The notes under the pieces: generated by a model
What the model was told of the DNA's origin: nothing
Database searches by the model: none
Seen by the model: the letters and a program-made list of their open reading frames with translations, nothing else
NCBI GenBank assembly: GCA_031418215.1
Contig: JANOXC010000010.1
Coordinates: 1-55,407 of the forward strand
Length of the DNA: 55,407 nucleotides
DNA from: JANOXC01 sp031418215
GTDB taxonomy: Bacteria > Bacteroidota > Bacteroidia > AKYH767-A > OLB10
Direction of reading: 5' to 3'
Shown: positions 1 to 8,972 of the stretch, one piece after another
Layout of the letters: every line of letters starts with the position of its first letter
Numbering within the stretch: the stretch's first letter is position 1
Program-made: the position numbers and the translations under genes

Positions 1-98
1 TGCTGATTTTTAAGAAAAAACGTAGAAAAGGTTACCAAAAAATGAATGGTCACCGCCAGTTCTTTACAAAAATTCAGGTTGATAAAATTTCAGGTTAA
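1..98 (+). CDS. rplU: 50S ribosomal protein L21, C-terminal end (partial)
   Basis: Only the last 31 codons and the TAA stop are inside the window; the reading frame is open to the left edge. The basic tail reads KKKRRKGYQKMNGHRQ followed by FTKIQVDKISG, which is the conserved end of bacterial L21, a 23S rRNA-binding protein of the large subunit. It lies 26 bases before rpmA, and rplU-rpmA is the usual order in bacteria, so the two are almost certainly cotranscribed. The identification rests on this short tail plus the neighbour. Confidence 0.9.
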   Translation, partial: LIFKKKRRKGYQKMNGHRQFFTKIQVDKISG

Positions 99-124
99 TC
101 ACATTCAATTAATAAAAGCAGAAA

Positions 125-397
125 ATGGCACATAAAAAAGGCGTCGGAAGTTCGAGAAACGGACGTGAATCACATAGCAAACGACTGGGCATCAAGATTT
201 TCGGTGGACAAAGGGTTATTGCCGGCAACATTATAGTTCGTCAACGTGGCACCAAACATTTTCCCGGTGAAAATGTTGGCATTGGAAAAGATCATACACT
301 TTTTGCTTTAACTGAAGGCACTGTTATGTTTAAAAAACGTGCTGATGAGAAGTCTTACGTATATATACTTCCGCTTGCTAAAGCAGGAGAAGCATAA
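125..397 (+). CDS. rpmA: 50S ribosomal protein L27
   Basis: A 90-residue protein starting MAHKKGVGSSRNGRESHSKR, the standard L27 N-terminus that reaches towards the peptidyl-transferase centre, followed by the family core GGQRVIAGNIIVRQRGTKHFPGENVGIGKDHTLFA. Length is normal for the family. There is no Firmicutes-type cleavable N-terminal extension: the mature MAHKKG sequence begins at the start codon. It follows rplU closely and ends just before a strong intrinsic terminator, so it is the last gene of the L21-L27 operon. Confidence 0.98.
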   Translation: MAHKKGVGSSRNGRESHSKRLGIKIFGGQRVIAGNIIVRQRGTKHFPGENVGIGKDHTLFALTEGTVMFKKRADEKSYVYILPLAKAGEA

Positions 398-422
398 TAC
401 AATTATAAAGCTACAAAAGAAT

Positions 423-451
423 ATCCCGACATCAAATCGGGATTTTTTTTT
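423..451 (+). terminator. Intrinsic terminator of rplU-rpmA
   Basis: A 7-bp inverted repeat ATCCCGA/TCGGGAT with a 7-base loop is followed directly by a run of about nine T, 25 bases after the rpmA stop. Confidence 0.85.
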
Positions 452-574
452 GACTTTAGTGACCATCACCAAAACCTTTTGTAATCTTTCTGCTGGTAAG
501 GCTAAGCCCTGTATGGAAAGGGTAGTTAATATTATTTAGTAAACAGCTTGCTTAAAAACAGGCGATTGAATAAA

Positions 575-1468
575 CTACTCCCAGCTCGAAATAACTATTG
601 TTTGTTTATTGAAGGCGCTGATACCAAAAATTCTGTCTTGATTCTTATTGGTGGAATAGTCAAAGCGTGCTGCTTCTGAGTTAGGTTCAAGGGCGGGGTT
701 CACGATGATGGTACCATTGATAAAGTCTTCAAAAATGAGATTATAAAAACGATCGTAGTAGATGACGGTTTTGTTTTCATCATCAATCTTTAAAATCTTT
801 GACCGTATGGAGATGTTGTCCGACAACCAGTAATTCCCTTTTTTCTGGTTAGAATACATTTTATGGTTTTCAATTTTTTTAATGAAATTATAATGGCACT
901 GATATATATAACCGTTCTTATAATTAAAGTACAAGTTGTAAGAATAATTGAATCTTGTGAAATAAAAATCCTGTAAGTAATCATTGTTGCTGTAATAGGT
1001 AGGAATAGTCGATATTTCAAAACTCTTGTAATAATGATTCATCAAATTAAACCAATCCTCCGGTTTCTGATAAGGGTGATATTCCAGTTTTTTATGTTCA
1101 GCGTCATACTGATAAATGCTCAGTTCATCATTATCCATGATTAATAGGTTGTCATTCTCATCAAATTCCAAATTTCTAACACAGGAGGTGAAAGGCAATT
1201 TAATACTATCGAGCTGTTCACCTTTCGCGTTGTAAATAAAAATGCAGGGCAAAGAGCAGGCATTAAAGGCAATGTTTTCTTTACTGTCAACGGCAACCTT
1301 AAAACTATACCCGGAAGCAGCATTGTTGAATTTAGCAGTGGGAATACAGAATAATTCTGTCTTTTTCAATTTTCCTGCCTGGGAGTAGGAGAGGGTAGTT
1401 GACAACATTAACAAGAATGAAATAGTTATTGCTTTCCTGATTTTGCTATAAGTATAATTTTGAGGCAT
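575..1468 (-). CDS. Secreted beta-propeller-like protein of unknown function
   Basis: I do not recognise a named family. The start chosen is the ATG that begins MPQNYTYSKIRK, because it is followed by a hydrophobic segment and a signal-peptidase-like site (TISFLLMLSTTLSYSQ). A longer frame reaches an upstream ATG 24 codons earlier, but that adds a second hydrophobic stretch and destroys the normal signal-peptide layout. The mature part of about 270 residues has short repeats of the type 'FNACSLPCIFIYNAKGEQL' and 'NLEFDENDNLLIMDNDEL', reminiscent of NHL/6-bladed propeller strands, and is rich in Tyr and Asn. It is probably periplasmic or surface-exposed. It stands alone between terminators. 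Confidence 0.7.
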   Translation of the reverse strand: MPQNYTYSKIRKAITISFLLMLSTTLSYSQAGKLKKTELFCIPTAKFNNAASGYSFKVAVDSKENIAFNACSLPCIFIYNAKGEQLDSIKLPFTSCVRNLEFDENDNLLIMDNDELSIYQYDAEHKKLEYHPYQKPEDWFNLMNHYYKSFEISTIPTYYSNNDYLQDFYFTRFNYSYNLYFNYKNGYIYQCHYNFIKKIENHKMYSNQKKGNYWLSDNISIRSKILKIDDENKTVIYYDRFYNLIFEDFINGTIIVNPALEPNSEAARFDYSTNKNQDRIFGISAFNKQTIVISSWE

Positions 1469-1580
1469 GATTAATTTTGTTGGGTGCAAAGAAAATAAAG
1501 ATAACATAACCTTCTCTATTTGTTTAGTAAATAAAATCATGTTGATACTAGTTGCAAACTAGCGCCAGCAAATAGTAATA

Positions 1581-1614
1581 AAAAAACCTCGTCTTTTCAA
1601 ACGAGGTTTTTTTT
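1581..1614 (-). terminator. Terminator of the RND efflux operon (bidirectional-looking)
   Basis: Inverted repeat AACCTCGT/ACGAGGTT with a loop of about 8 bases. It is flanked by an A-run on one side and a T-run on the other, so it can act on both strands. On the minus strand it lies about 20 bases after the RND pump stop codon. Confidence 0.85.
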
Positions 1615-1633
1615 AAGCAGGTGTTTATATATT

Positions 1634-4600
1634 TCAATTGGTTGATAAAGACTCCGTTTGTAAAACATCTGCCTTACCACCTTGTCCATTACCATTTCTA
1701 TTTGAGATTTTCTTTAATCCAAGCTTGGCCTTATCGGAAAGTAAATACATAACAGGAACCATAAATAAGGTTAGGAAGGTTGCAAATCCTAGTCCGAATA
1801 TCATCGTCCAGGATAGTGGCCCCCAGAATGCTGTGCTATCACCACCGAAATAAATATGCGGATTAAACTCAGTGAACAAGGTTACGAAGTCAATGTTGAA
1901 TCCTACAGCTAATGGAATCAAACCTGAAATTGTTGCCATTGCTGTTAAGATTACGGGCGTCATCCTGGTACGTCCTGCTTCAACAACGGCATCGAATGTT
2001 GACATACCTTGTTCTTTCAACAGATCTGTAAATTCTACTAGTAGAATTCCATTTCGTACTACAATTCCCGCCAATGCTACTACACCAACACCGGTCATTA
2101 CAATAGAGAATTCCATATTGAAAATACTAAAACCAATTAACACACCAATCAAGCTGAATACAATTTCTACTAAAATGATTACTGTTTTTCCTAGTGAATT
2201 AAATTGTGTTACGAGTATTAGGAAGATCAATCCAAGTGAAATTAGTAATGCATTACCCAGAAATGCACCAGTCTCAGCTTGTTCTTCCTGAGAACCTGCA
2301 AAACGGATATTTACTCCCGAAGGTGCTTTAAAATCCTTCATAGCATTCTGCACTTGCGCAACTACTGCATTTTCATTGTATCCCGTAAGTACGTTAGAGG
2401 AAAGTGTAACAATGCGTTTTTGGTTTTTTCGTTTTATCGCACCATAAGTGTTGTTGTATTTGACATCGGCAAAAGCCGTTAATGGCACATCACGAACGGC
2501 ACCATTCATCGACATGTCTCTATATAATATTTTCAGGTTTTTCAACATGTCAACATTATTACGCTGATCTTCCCGATAGCGCAACATGATTTTGTAATCA
2601 TCTTTCACATCCCTGTATTTAGAAACTTCACGTCCCAATACAGCCATGTTGATTTCATTACCAATTTGTCCTGTACTGATGCCTTCCCTGTTTGCTCTTT
2701 CTCTGTCAATAATAAAGGCAATCTGTGGTTTGTTGTCCTGTAAATCACTTCTCAATTCTTCCACACCCTCAATTTTATCAGCATCAAGGTGAACCTTTAA
2801 AGCTTTGCTGGTTGCAATCAGGTCATTTATGTTATCACCTGTTATTTCAATACTTACAGGCTTGCCAACCGGTGGACCGCCCTGTTCTTGTGCAACAGTT
2901 ATTTCAGCACCGGCAATGCCTTTCACTGCTTTACGGATTTTATCAAGATAAATAAGTGTTGACTTTCCTTCTCTTTGTCCAAACGCTACAAATGCTACGC
3001 TAACTTTACTCTTATTTGCATAGTATCCCTGATCTTCATCTTGCGGATCGGTTACACCAATCCCAACATTGGCGATTACAGATTTAACAAGTGGATTCGT
3101 TTCACCCAGCGCACCATAAACACGGCTTTCAACAATTTTTGTAACGGAATCGGTATAAGCCTGGTTTGTACCAATTGGTAAACTGGTGTAAACAAAAACA
3201 AAGTTAGGATCGGCAGTAGGGAAGAAACTAATTCCGCCATTTCGGACACTAATCATTACAAAAGAAATAATCAGCAATGTAAATGTACCTCCCATCATTG
3301 TCCATGGACGATGCAAAGCTTTTGTTAAAAGGCGTTGATAGCTGTTTTGAATAGAAGGCCAAACCTTGGTCTGAAATTTAATAATTACGCCATGTAGCCA
3401 GAAACGGTTGAGCAGATTTAATATATATACCAGTAAAATGAAATTCCCCATACCAAAATTCCCGCCTACATAAAATATTGCTGCAAGCGCAATGAAAATA
3501 ACGGTGGTTATCTTTAACCCTTTTCGTGGCTTATGGTCACTTTCATTGTGCGGTTTCATAAATGCCACCGCAAAAACAGGGTTTATAATATATGCTACGA
3601 GCAAGGATGCCATTAAGGTGATGATAAGTGTAATGGGCAGGAAGAACATAAACTTGCCAATAACGCCTTTCCAAAATGCTAATGGAATAAAGGGAGCTAA
3701 TGTTGTTAGAGTTCCGGATAATACAGGAAGAAATACTTCGCCGGCCGCCATTTTCGCAGCCGTAACAATATCTCGTTTTCCATTGTTGAATATTCGATGT
3801 GTGTTTTCAATTACCACAATGGCATCATCTACAACAATACCAAGTGCAAGCAGGAAAGAGAACAATACAATCATGTTCAACGTAAATCCGATGGTGGGCA
3901 TAATTAAAAAGGCGATAAACATAGAAAGGGGAACCGACATGGCAACAAAGAATGCATTGGTGGTACCCATGAAAAACATCAGGATGATACTTACCAGAAT
4001 AAATCCAATAATTATCGTGTTAATCAAATCATGTAAAGTTGTGCGTGTTTGCTCACTTTGGTCGCCTGTTAAAGTTACCTGAAGGTCAGAAGGCCAAGAG
4101 TTTTTTTGTAAGTTTTCAACGATGCTTACTACTTTATCACTTGCTTCTATAAGGTTTTCTCCACTGCGTTTTACAATACTTAATGTGATAACATTTTTAT
4201 GGGCAAGGCGGGCATAACTTTCCTGCTCTTTAAAAGAATCTTTTACATCAGCAATTTCCTTCAAGTAAATAGGAGCACCATGAATTGATTTTATCACCAT
4301 GTTTTTCAATTGGTCCACACTGGTAAATTCCCCTGAAACACTTAGCGACCTGCGAGTACCATCATTGATTCTGATAGATCCACCGGGGACAGACATGTTT
4401 TCATACTTAACTGCATTTTCAATATCGCTCATGCTGATATCTGAAGCTTGCATCTTCAACATGTCAACATTTATTTGTATTTCACGTTCTAATGCACCAA
4501 TTACTTCAACTTTTCTTACTTCTTTCAACGATTCCATCTGATCTTTAGCATCATCGGCATAACGTTTTAGTTTATTAAGATCGTAGTTTCCTGAAATGTT

Positions 4601-5047
4601 GACATACATAATTGGGAGGTCGGCAAAATTGATTTCCTGAATATCAGGATCGCTGGGAAGGTCTGTTGGCAGATCGTTCTTGGCCTTATCTACCGCTTCC
4701 TGTACTTTTCTTTTTGCATCTTCTATTTTAACGTCGGAATTAAATTCAATAACCACGTTGGCATAATCCTGCAATGAATTACTCTTGATTTTTTTTACGC
4801 CTGCAATTCCTTTGCATTGTTTTTCGATAGGGCGTACAACCAGGTTTTCCATATCCTTTGGTGATGTACCGGGATAAACCACACTTACATAAACGTTGGG
4901 CAAAGAAATGTCCGGGAAATTTTCTTTAGGAAGTGTATTGTATGCGGAAATCCCGGCAAGTGTAATGATGATAGTTAATATGAATACACTTGTTCGGTTA
5001 TTAATGGCCCAGCTGCTGGGTTTAAATTCTTTGAAAATATCTTTCAT
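1634..5047 (-). CDS. RND efflux pump inner-membrane transporter (HAE1/AcrB type)
   Basis: Proton-driven resistance-nodulation-division permease that would pass substrates to the adaptor and outer-membrane channel encoded just upstream. The start is the ATG of MKDIFKEFKPSSWAINNRTS, the usual short cytoplasmic helix before TM1; an in-frame ATG 14 codons earlier is less likely. With this start the protein is 1137 residues. The TM4 proton-relay pair falls at Asp407-Asp408 in LGIVVDDAIVVIENTHR, the same numbers as in E. coli AcrB. In TM10 the residue matching AcrB Lys940 is Arg (GIVVRNGILLVEF). Two large periplasmic loops and 12 hydrophobic segments are present. It is last in a tetR-tolC-adaptor-pump operon. 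Substrates (drug, bile-like, lipid) cannot be read from sequence; the carboxylate motifs favour HAE1 over metal pumps. Confidence 0.95.
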   Translation of the reverse strand: MKDIFKEFKPSSWAINNRTSVFILTIIITLAGISAYNTLPKENFPDISLPNVYVSVVYPGTSPKDMENLVVRPIEKQCKGIAGVKKIKSNSLQDYANVVIEFNSDVKIEDAKRKVQEAVDKAKNDLPTDLPSDPDIQEINFADLPIMYVNISGNYDLNKLKRYADDAKDQMESLKEVRKVEVIGALEREIQINVDMLKMQASDISMSDIENAVKYENMSVPGGSIRINDGTRRSLSVSGEFTSVDQLKNMVIKSIHGAPIYLKEIADVKDSFKEQESYARLAHKNVITLSIVKRSGENLIEASDKVVSIVENLQKNSWPSDLQVTLTGDQSEQTRTTLHDLINTIIIGFILVSIILMFFMGTTNAFFVAMSVPLSMFIAFLIMPTIGFTLNMIVLFSFLLALGIVVDDAIVVIENTHRIFNNGKRDIVTAAKMAAGEVFLPVLSGTLTTLAPFIPLAFWKGVIGKFMFFLPITLIITLMASLLVAYIINPVFAVAFMKPHNESDHKPRKGLKITTVIFIALAAIFYVGGNFGMGNFILLVYILNLLNRFWLHGVIIKFQTKVWPSIQNSYQRLLTKALHRPWTMMGGTFTLLIISFVMISVRNGGISFFPTADPNFVFVYTSLPIGTNQAYTDSVTKIVESRVYGALGETNPLVKSVIANVGIGVTDPQDEDQGYYANKSKVSVAFVAFGQREGKSTLIYLDKIRKAVKGIAGAEITVAQEQGGPPVGKPVSIEITGDNINDLIATSKALKVHLDADKIEGVEELRSDLQDNKPQIAFIIDRERANREGISTGQIGNEINMAVLGREVSKYRDVKDDYKIMLRYREDQRNNVDMLKNLKILYRDMSMNGAVRDVPLTAFADVKYNNTYGAIKRKNQKRIVTLSSNVLTGYNENAVVAQVQNAMKDFKAPSGVNIRFAGSQEEQAETGAFLGNALLISLGLIFLILVTQFNSLGKTVIILVEIVFSLIGVLIGFSIFNMEFSIVMTGVGVVALAGIVVRNGILLVEFTDLLKEQGMSTFDAVVEAGRTRMTPVILTAMATISGLIPLAVGFNIDFVTLFTEFNPHIYFGGDSTAFWGPLSWTMIFGLGFATFLTLFMVPVMYLLSDKAKLGLKKISNRNGNGQGGKADVLQTESLSTN

Positions 5048-5124
5048 TTGTCTCAGTTTTATTGTTTTTCTGAATTGTTGATCGAACAATTCTGAAGTTG
5101 TAGTTGTATATAAAGATTGGCAGA

Positions 5125-6240
5125 TTAAAAGTTTAGCGCTTGTCCTTCAACAAGGTCTTGATAACCGGTTGTAATTATCTGATCGCCTTCATTTAATCCG
5201 CTGATGATTTCTACTACGCCATTGTAGGTGATTCCTGTTTTAACTATCCTTTTATGTGAAGTTGATTTTCCTTTATTTCCTTCTGCAACAAATAGATATT
5301 GACCTTCGTCACCTGTTTGAATTAAATTTATTGGTACAGAGATAGCGCGCAGTGATTTGTAATCAACAATTTTTAACTGTGCAACCATATTCGGTCTTAA
5401 ATCACTGACCTTATTTCCCAATGCAACTTCTACCCTGAATGTTCTGTTCAACGGGTCAATTACATTTCCGGAATAGCTCAGGTTGCTTGTAATCTCTTTT
5501 CCTGCATCCGGAAAAACAATCAAAGCTTCATTTCCTTTTTTGACTTTTGAAACATAAGCTTCTGCAACTTCAGCTTTCACCTTAAGACTGGAAAGATTTA
5601 CCACACGTAAATAAGGCATTCCGGGCTGTACTGACTGACCAATTTTAATGTCAACAGCGTCTACAGTACCTTTGATGGGTGATTTTATTTTCGTCATGGC
5701 AAGTTGCTCCTTTAAAGTTGCCATGCGTTTAACACCGGATTCATAATTATTTTTTGCTGTCAGGTATTGCACTTCGCTGCCCACTTTTTGATCCCAAAGT
5801 GATTTTTGCTTCATATATAAAGTATTTGAAAAGTCAAGTTGGTTCTGTGCTTCTTCAATTGCTTTTAATGTTGCAGCGGCGTCTAATTCGGCAAGAATTG
5901 TTCCTTTGCTAACTTGCTCGCCTACTTGTACATTTATTTTGGTAATAGTTCCCGGAACTTCTGAGCTGACAATAACATTTTCATCGCCATCAACCTTTGC
6001 CTGAACTTCTATGTAATGGATAAATGGCTTAAGCGCTGCTTTTGTAACAATAATTTCTTTTGCACCGCTATTTGAACCAGTGTCACTGGCCGCCAATTCT
6101 AATTCAAGCTTATTTATTTTTTCCTGTATAGCAGCCTGTTCTTTTTTCAGGTTAACCAATTCAGCTTTCTTGTCTCCAGATCCGCTATTAGAGCAGGAAA
6201 TGATTAGTGTTCCAATAATAAAAACAAATATTTTTTTCAT
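5125..6240 (-). CDS. RND periplasmic adaptor (membrane fusion) lipoprotein
   Basis: Adaptor bridging the RND pump and the TolC-like channel. The N-terminus MKKIFVFIIGTLIISCSNSG has a lipobox (LIISC) with Cys17, so it should be anchored as a lipoprotein. It is followed by a predicted short coiled coil (about residues 28-55), then the biotinyl-lipoyl-like half (VIVSSEVPGTITKINVQVGEQVSKGTILAEL), an alpha-helical hairpin (about 110-165), the second lipoyl half (TKIKSPIKGTVDAVDIKIGQ), a beta-barrel domain and a membrane-proximal domain. Its length of 371 is typical. It is 48 bases downstream of the tolC-like gene and 77 bases before the pump. Confidence 0.93.
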   Translation of the reverse strand: MKKIFVFIIGTLIISCSNSGSGDKKAELVNLKKEQAAIQEKINKLELELAASDTGSNSGAKEIIVTKAALKPFIHYIEVQAKVDGDENVIVSSEVPGTITKINVQVGEQVSKGTILAELDAAATLKAIEEAQNQLDFSNTLYMKQKSLWDQKVGSEVQYLTAKNNYESGVKRMATLKEQLAMTKIKSPIKGTVDAVDIKIGQSVQPGMPYLRVVNLSSLKVKAEVAEAYVSKVKKGNEALIVFPDAGKEITSNLSYSGNVIDPLNRTFRVEVALGNKVSDLRPNMVAQLKIVDYKSLRAISVPINLIQTGDEGQYLFVAEGNKGKSTSHKRIVKTGITYNGVVEIISGLNEGDQIITTGYQDLVEGQALNF

Positions 6241-6288
6241 AATTAATTAATATATATATGTAGTTGTAAATTATTTAGTTTGTTTTGA

Positions 6289-7611
6289 TTAGTAATGTAA
6301 GTTCCCTAATGATTTTTCGAGATCAATTTTGGAAATAATTGCAGCATATAACGCTGCGAAATAGTTAGTATCCGCTTCTTTTAACGAAGATTCAGCATCT
6401 ACAACTTCAAGGCTGGAGCCAATGCCGTTATCAAATTTTATCTGAGAGGCACGAACTATTTCAGTAGCGATCTCTCTGTTTTTCTTATTTGTTTCCAATA
6501 AAGCCATGTTGTTTTCAAGATTTGTTTTCGCATTAGCATATTCAAAATCGATGGACTTTACTAAATTCTCCTTTGCATATTCAAGTTTCTGTAGTTCCAT
6601 TTTTGATTGCTTAATCTTTGAACTGCGCTGCAATCCATCCCAGATTGGAACCTTTAGCGTTAATCCAATTATTGAAGTAGGGTACCATTTATAGTCAGGA
6701 TTGAAAATTGTGAATTCATCGCGATATCCACTTGTGCTAAAGTTTCCAAAAGCAACTAAACTCGGATAATATGCTGATTTATATCTTTTCAAATCCAGCT
6801 CCTGCAAACGCCTTGATGTCTGCAGTACGGAATATTCGATTCTCATTGCTGGGTCTGCTGAATCAGGAAGAGAGAAGTTTTCCAATTGGCTGAGATCTAA
6901 TTTATCGGTCAGGTCAATTGGTTTTTTTAAATCCATTCCCATTTGAAATTTTAACAACTTATAGGAAATGTCAACCATGCGCTCAGTATTAATTTGCTGA
7001 ATCACAAGATTATTATAAGTTAAATTCGCACGGTCGTAATCGAGTTTCTCTGCCAGGCCTGTTTCATACGTGATCTTGATGTCATCACGAAGTTTTTTTA
7101 ACCTGTCAACATTATTATTTATAAGAATTAATCTTTCCTTGCTAACCAAAACACCATAATAGGCTTTGGCTACGGCTACGGCAGTTTCAATTCTTGTTTG
7201 TGTTGTTTTTTTTGTGCTCAAATCCTCGTAAGTATGCGAGGCCTGCAAACCGGCAATATAACTGCCATCAAAAAGTAGTTGAGTTGCAGACAACCCAGCT
7301 ACAGCAGTGTATTTTGTTCCAAATTTTACGGTTCGTGTTCCAAATTGATCTTCAAATGATTCAGGCAGAACAGTAACTGGTATTTGCAGAAAATCGTTCA
7401 AAGTTGCTTCACCATTTATCTGCGGCGTTCCAAAGCCTTTCAGTTCATTCACTTTCTGATGCGCTATTTCTTCATCCGCTTTTGAAGATTTGACATTCAC
7501 ATTGTTTTGCAATGCATAATCAATTGACTGGGCCAACGTAAGTTTTGTGACTTCCTGGGCATTTAGAATGACAGAAATAAAAAGTAGTGTAAAGGTAAGT
7601 TGTAGTTTCAT
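6289..7611 (-). CDS. TolC-family outer-membrane efflux channel
   Basis: Outer-membrane trimeric channel protein of 440 residues. The signal peptide ends near NAQ (MKLQLTFTLLFISVILNAQ), followed by the family's opening helix LTLAQSIDYALQNNVNVKSS. Two repeats of a long helix-strand pattern are visible, the second starting around ALRIE/LQELDLKRYKSAYYPSLV, each with the YPSL motif that precedes the beta strands (KSAYYPSLVAFGNFSTSG). It is second in the efflux operon, 66 bases after tetR. The gap contains a TATATATA run and no terminator. Confidence 0.93.
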   Translation of the reverse strand: MKLQLTFTLLFISVILNAQEVTKLTLAQSIDYALQNNVNVKSSKADEEIAHQKVNELKGFGTPQINGEATLNDFLQIPVTVLPESFEDQFGTRTVKFGTKYTAVAGLSATQLLFDGSYIAGLQASHTYEDLSTKKTTQTRIETAVAVAKAYYGVLVSKERLILINNNVDRLKKLRDDIKITYETGLAEKLDYDRANLTYNNLVIQQINTERMVDISYKLLKFQMGMDLKKPIDLTDKLDLSQLENFSLPDSADPAMRIEYSVLQTSRRLQELDLKRYKSAYYPSLVAFGNFSTSGYRDEFTIFNPDYKWYPTSIIGLTLKVPIWDGLQRSSKIKQSKMELQKLEYAKENLVKSIDFEYANAKTNLENNMALLETNKKNREIATEIVRASQIKFDNGIGSSLEVVDAESSLKEADTNYFAALYAAIISKIDLEKSLGNLHY

Positions 7612-7677
7612 AGATTTATTAACAAATTATATTAGTCCAATATATATAGTAACAATCGAATTGTTTTGCGAATAATT

Positions 7678-8292
7678 TTAATCTTCTTCTTTAATTTCTT
7701 TGTATTTATTAATCAGCTTATGTCCTTTTAATGTTGTTATGCCATGTACAAAGTGATCCAATAAAATCATTTGCACTTCTTTAATATTATATTTATCAGG
7801 GGGAAATATTAGTGGATTGAATGCCATTGCAACTTCTTCCATTCGAAATTTTGCCATAATTTTAGCATTTAGATCATTTCTGTAGAGTTCATCTTTCATA
7901 CCGCTTTGTAAATTTTCCTCCACAAAGACCAACATATTCTTTTCCTTAAAGTCATGAAAACGATTCCAAGATCCTGGATGAAATTTTTGCATGTCGTAAA
8001 AAACATTGGCATTGATCTTCACAAATGTTCTGGAAAGGCAGCTCATCGTTTTAAAAATTTCATCGATAGCATTTACTGATGTTCTCCTGGCTTCTTCCAT
8101 TTCCAGGTGCTGTGTATTTAATTCAACGTCGGTTAGCGCTGAAACGATGGCGTCTTTGTCAGCATAAAACTGATAAATGGTCTTTTTGCTCATACCAAGA
8201 TGAGTGGCAACATCATCCATCGTAATACTTTTAATTCCATGGCGGAAGAAAAGTTCTCCGGCTGCCGCAATTATTCTATCTTCTGTTTTCAT
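7678..8292 (-). CDS. TetR-family transcriptional repressor of the efflux operon
   Basis: 204-residue DNA-binding protein. The N-terminal helix-turn-helix covers about residues 5-52 (FRHGIKSITMDDVATHLGMSKKTIYQFYADKD), a classic TetR signature. The rest is an all-helical ligand-binding and dimerisation domain without a recognisable ligand. It is the promoter-proximal gene of the tetR-tolC-adaptor-RND operon, so it most likely represses its own transcription and that of the pump. The DNA just upstream contains GGAAAC/GTTTCC inverted repeats overlapping the predicted promoter, which fits autorepression. Confidence 0.92.
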   Translation of the reverse strand: MKTEDRIIAAAGELFFRHGIKSITMDDVATHLGMSKKTIYQFYADKDAIVSALTDVELNTQHLEMEEARRTSVNAIDEIFKTMSCLSRTFVKINANVFYDMQKFHPGSWNRFHDFKEKNMLVFVEENLQSGMKDELYRNDLNAKIMAKFRMEEVAMAFNPLIFPPDKYNIKEVQMILLDHFVHGITTLKGHKLINKYKEIKEED

Positions 8293-8302
8293 TGATTGGC
8301 GG

Positions 8303-8310
8303 CAAAACTA
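8303..8310 (-). promoter_or_regulatory. Predicted -7 element for tetR-efflux operon
   Basis: On the minus strand this reads TAGTTTTG, a full match to the Bacteroidota -7 consensus TAnnTTTG. It ends 10 bases before the tetR ATG, implying a very short leader. No clear -33 TTTG is seen. Confidence 0.5.
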
Positions 8311-8387
8311 TGGAAACTATTTTCAGATATAACGTTTCCTGAAAAATAATAAATGCTTGATTATCAATGGAAACTAAAAATGTTTCT
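8311..8387. promoter_or_regulatory. Candidate TetR operator region with GGAAAC/GTTTCC inverted repeats
   Basis: GGAAAC at 8312-8317 faces GTTTCC at 8334-8339. A second, tighter pair, GGAAAC at 8369-8374 and GTTTC at 8382-8386, is separated by TAAAAAT. The first pair spans the place where the -33 region of the tetR promoter would be. The symmetry is seen directly; binding by the adjacent TetR protein is inferred. Confidence 0.45.
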
Positions 8388-8453
8388 AAAGTTTATTGAG
8401 TTTTTTGACTTGAGAATGTACTTATCTGCAGTTTGACGATAAAAAAAGGCATG

Positions 8454-8486
8454 AAAAAACCGGTACCTCATTTAAGTTGCACCGGG
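8454..8486 (-). terminator. Terminator after the small lipoprotein gene
   Basis: On the minus strand a 7-bp stem CCGGTGC/GTACCGG (one G-T wobble) is followed by a run of six T. Confidence 0.6.
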
Positions 8487-8513
8487 CAAAGTATATTTAA
8501 TTAGTAAGGAATA

Positions 8514-8645
8514 TTATCCTTCGATAACCTTACTGTTTTGAGCGGGATGATGATACCCATAAGCAGGGCATTTTTCCCTTGATTTGCAGGAATACAGGCT
8601 GCCAATAAATAGTGCAAGAAGCAGGAGCACAGTTACTTTTTTCAT
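8514..8645 (-). CDS. Small lipoprotein of about 43 residues
   Basis: The start chosen is MKKVTVLLLLALFIGSLYSC, a complete lipoprotein signal with lipobox Cys20. Only about 23 residues follow (KSREKCPAYGYHHPAQNSKV and a short tail). An upstream ATG 24 codons earlier would bury the signal sequence. The CPAYG motif after a KSREK linker recurs, as far as I recall, in very short Bacteroidota lipoproteins, but no function is known to me. It has its own terminator and a near-consensus -7 element (TTACTTTG) at 8679-8686. An envelope location is likely. Confidence 0.6.
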   Translation of the reverse strand: MKKVTVLLLLALFIGSLYSCKSREKCPAYGYHHPAQNSKVIEG

Positions 8646-8972
8646 TGTGATTTGAGGGTATATTCTTGATTGTTCCTGCAAAGTAATTGATTTATTATTG
8701 ATTTTTTTCATCATCATCTAAAAAGAAACGAACAGCGGCCTTATTCATTGTGTTCATGGCCTTAGGTTTATTAAAAATACTATGTATCAGCCCTATGAAT
8801 TTACCTATAATTAATGAATATGTTACAAATGACAGTAAATCTGAAATGAAAACGGATTAAAACCATACAAAAAGCAATAATGAAAGCGGTGCTCCGTAGT
8901 GAAGGATTGCTTATAAAGCAGCAATTATTCGATGTAGAAGTAAGTTTTTAAAACGAATAAGAATAGCAGTTG
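8646..8972. other. 327-base intergenic stretch, no gene seen
   Basis: It holds the probable promoter of the small lipoprotein (CAAAGTAA on the plus strand, i.e. TTACTTTG for the minus-strand gene). The only small frame of note is a 23-codon plus-strand frame at 8880-8951 with no recognisable product. No RNA fold or repeat was evident. Confidence 0.5.

Noticed and set aside
339..539. Open frame of 66 codons running out of rpmA
   Set aside because: It starts inside rpmA in another frame and crosses the rpmA terminator; no recognisable protein.
8880..8951. 23-codon frame beginning MKAVLRSEG
   Set aside because: Too short, no neighbour or signal, no motif; listed only as part of an intergenic stretch.
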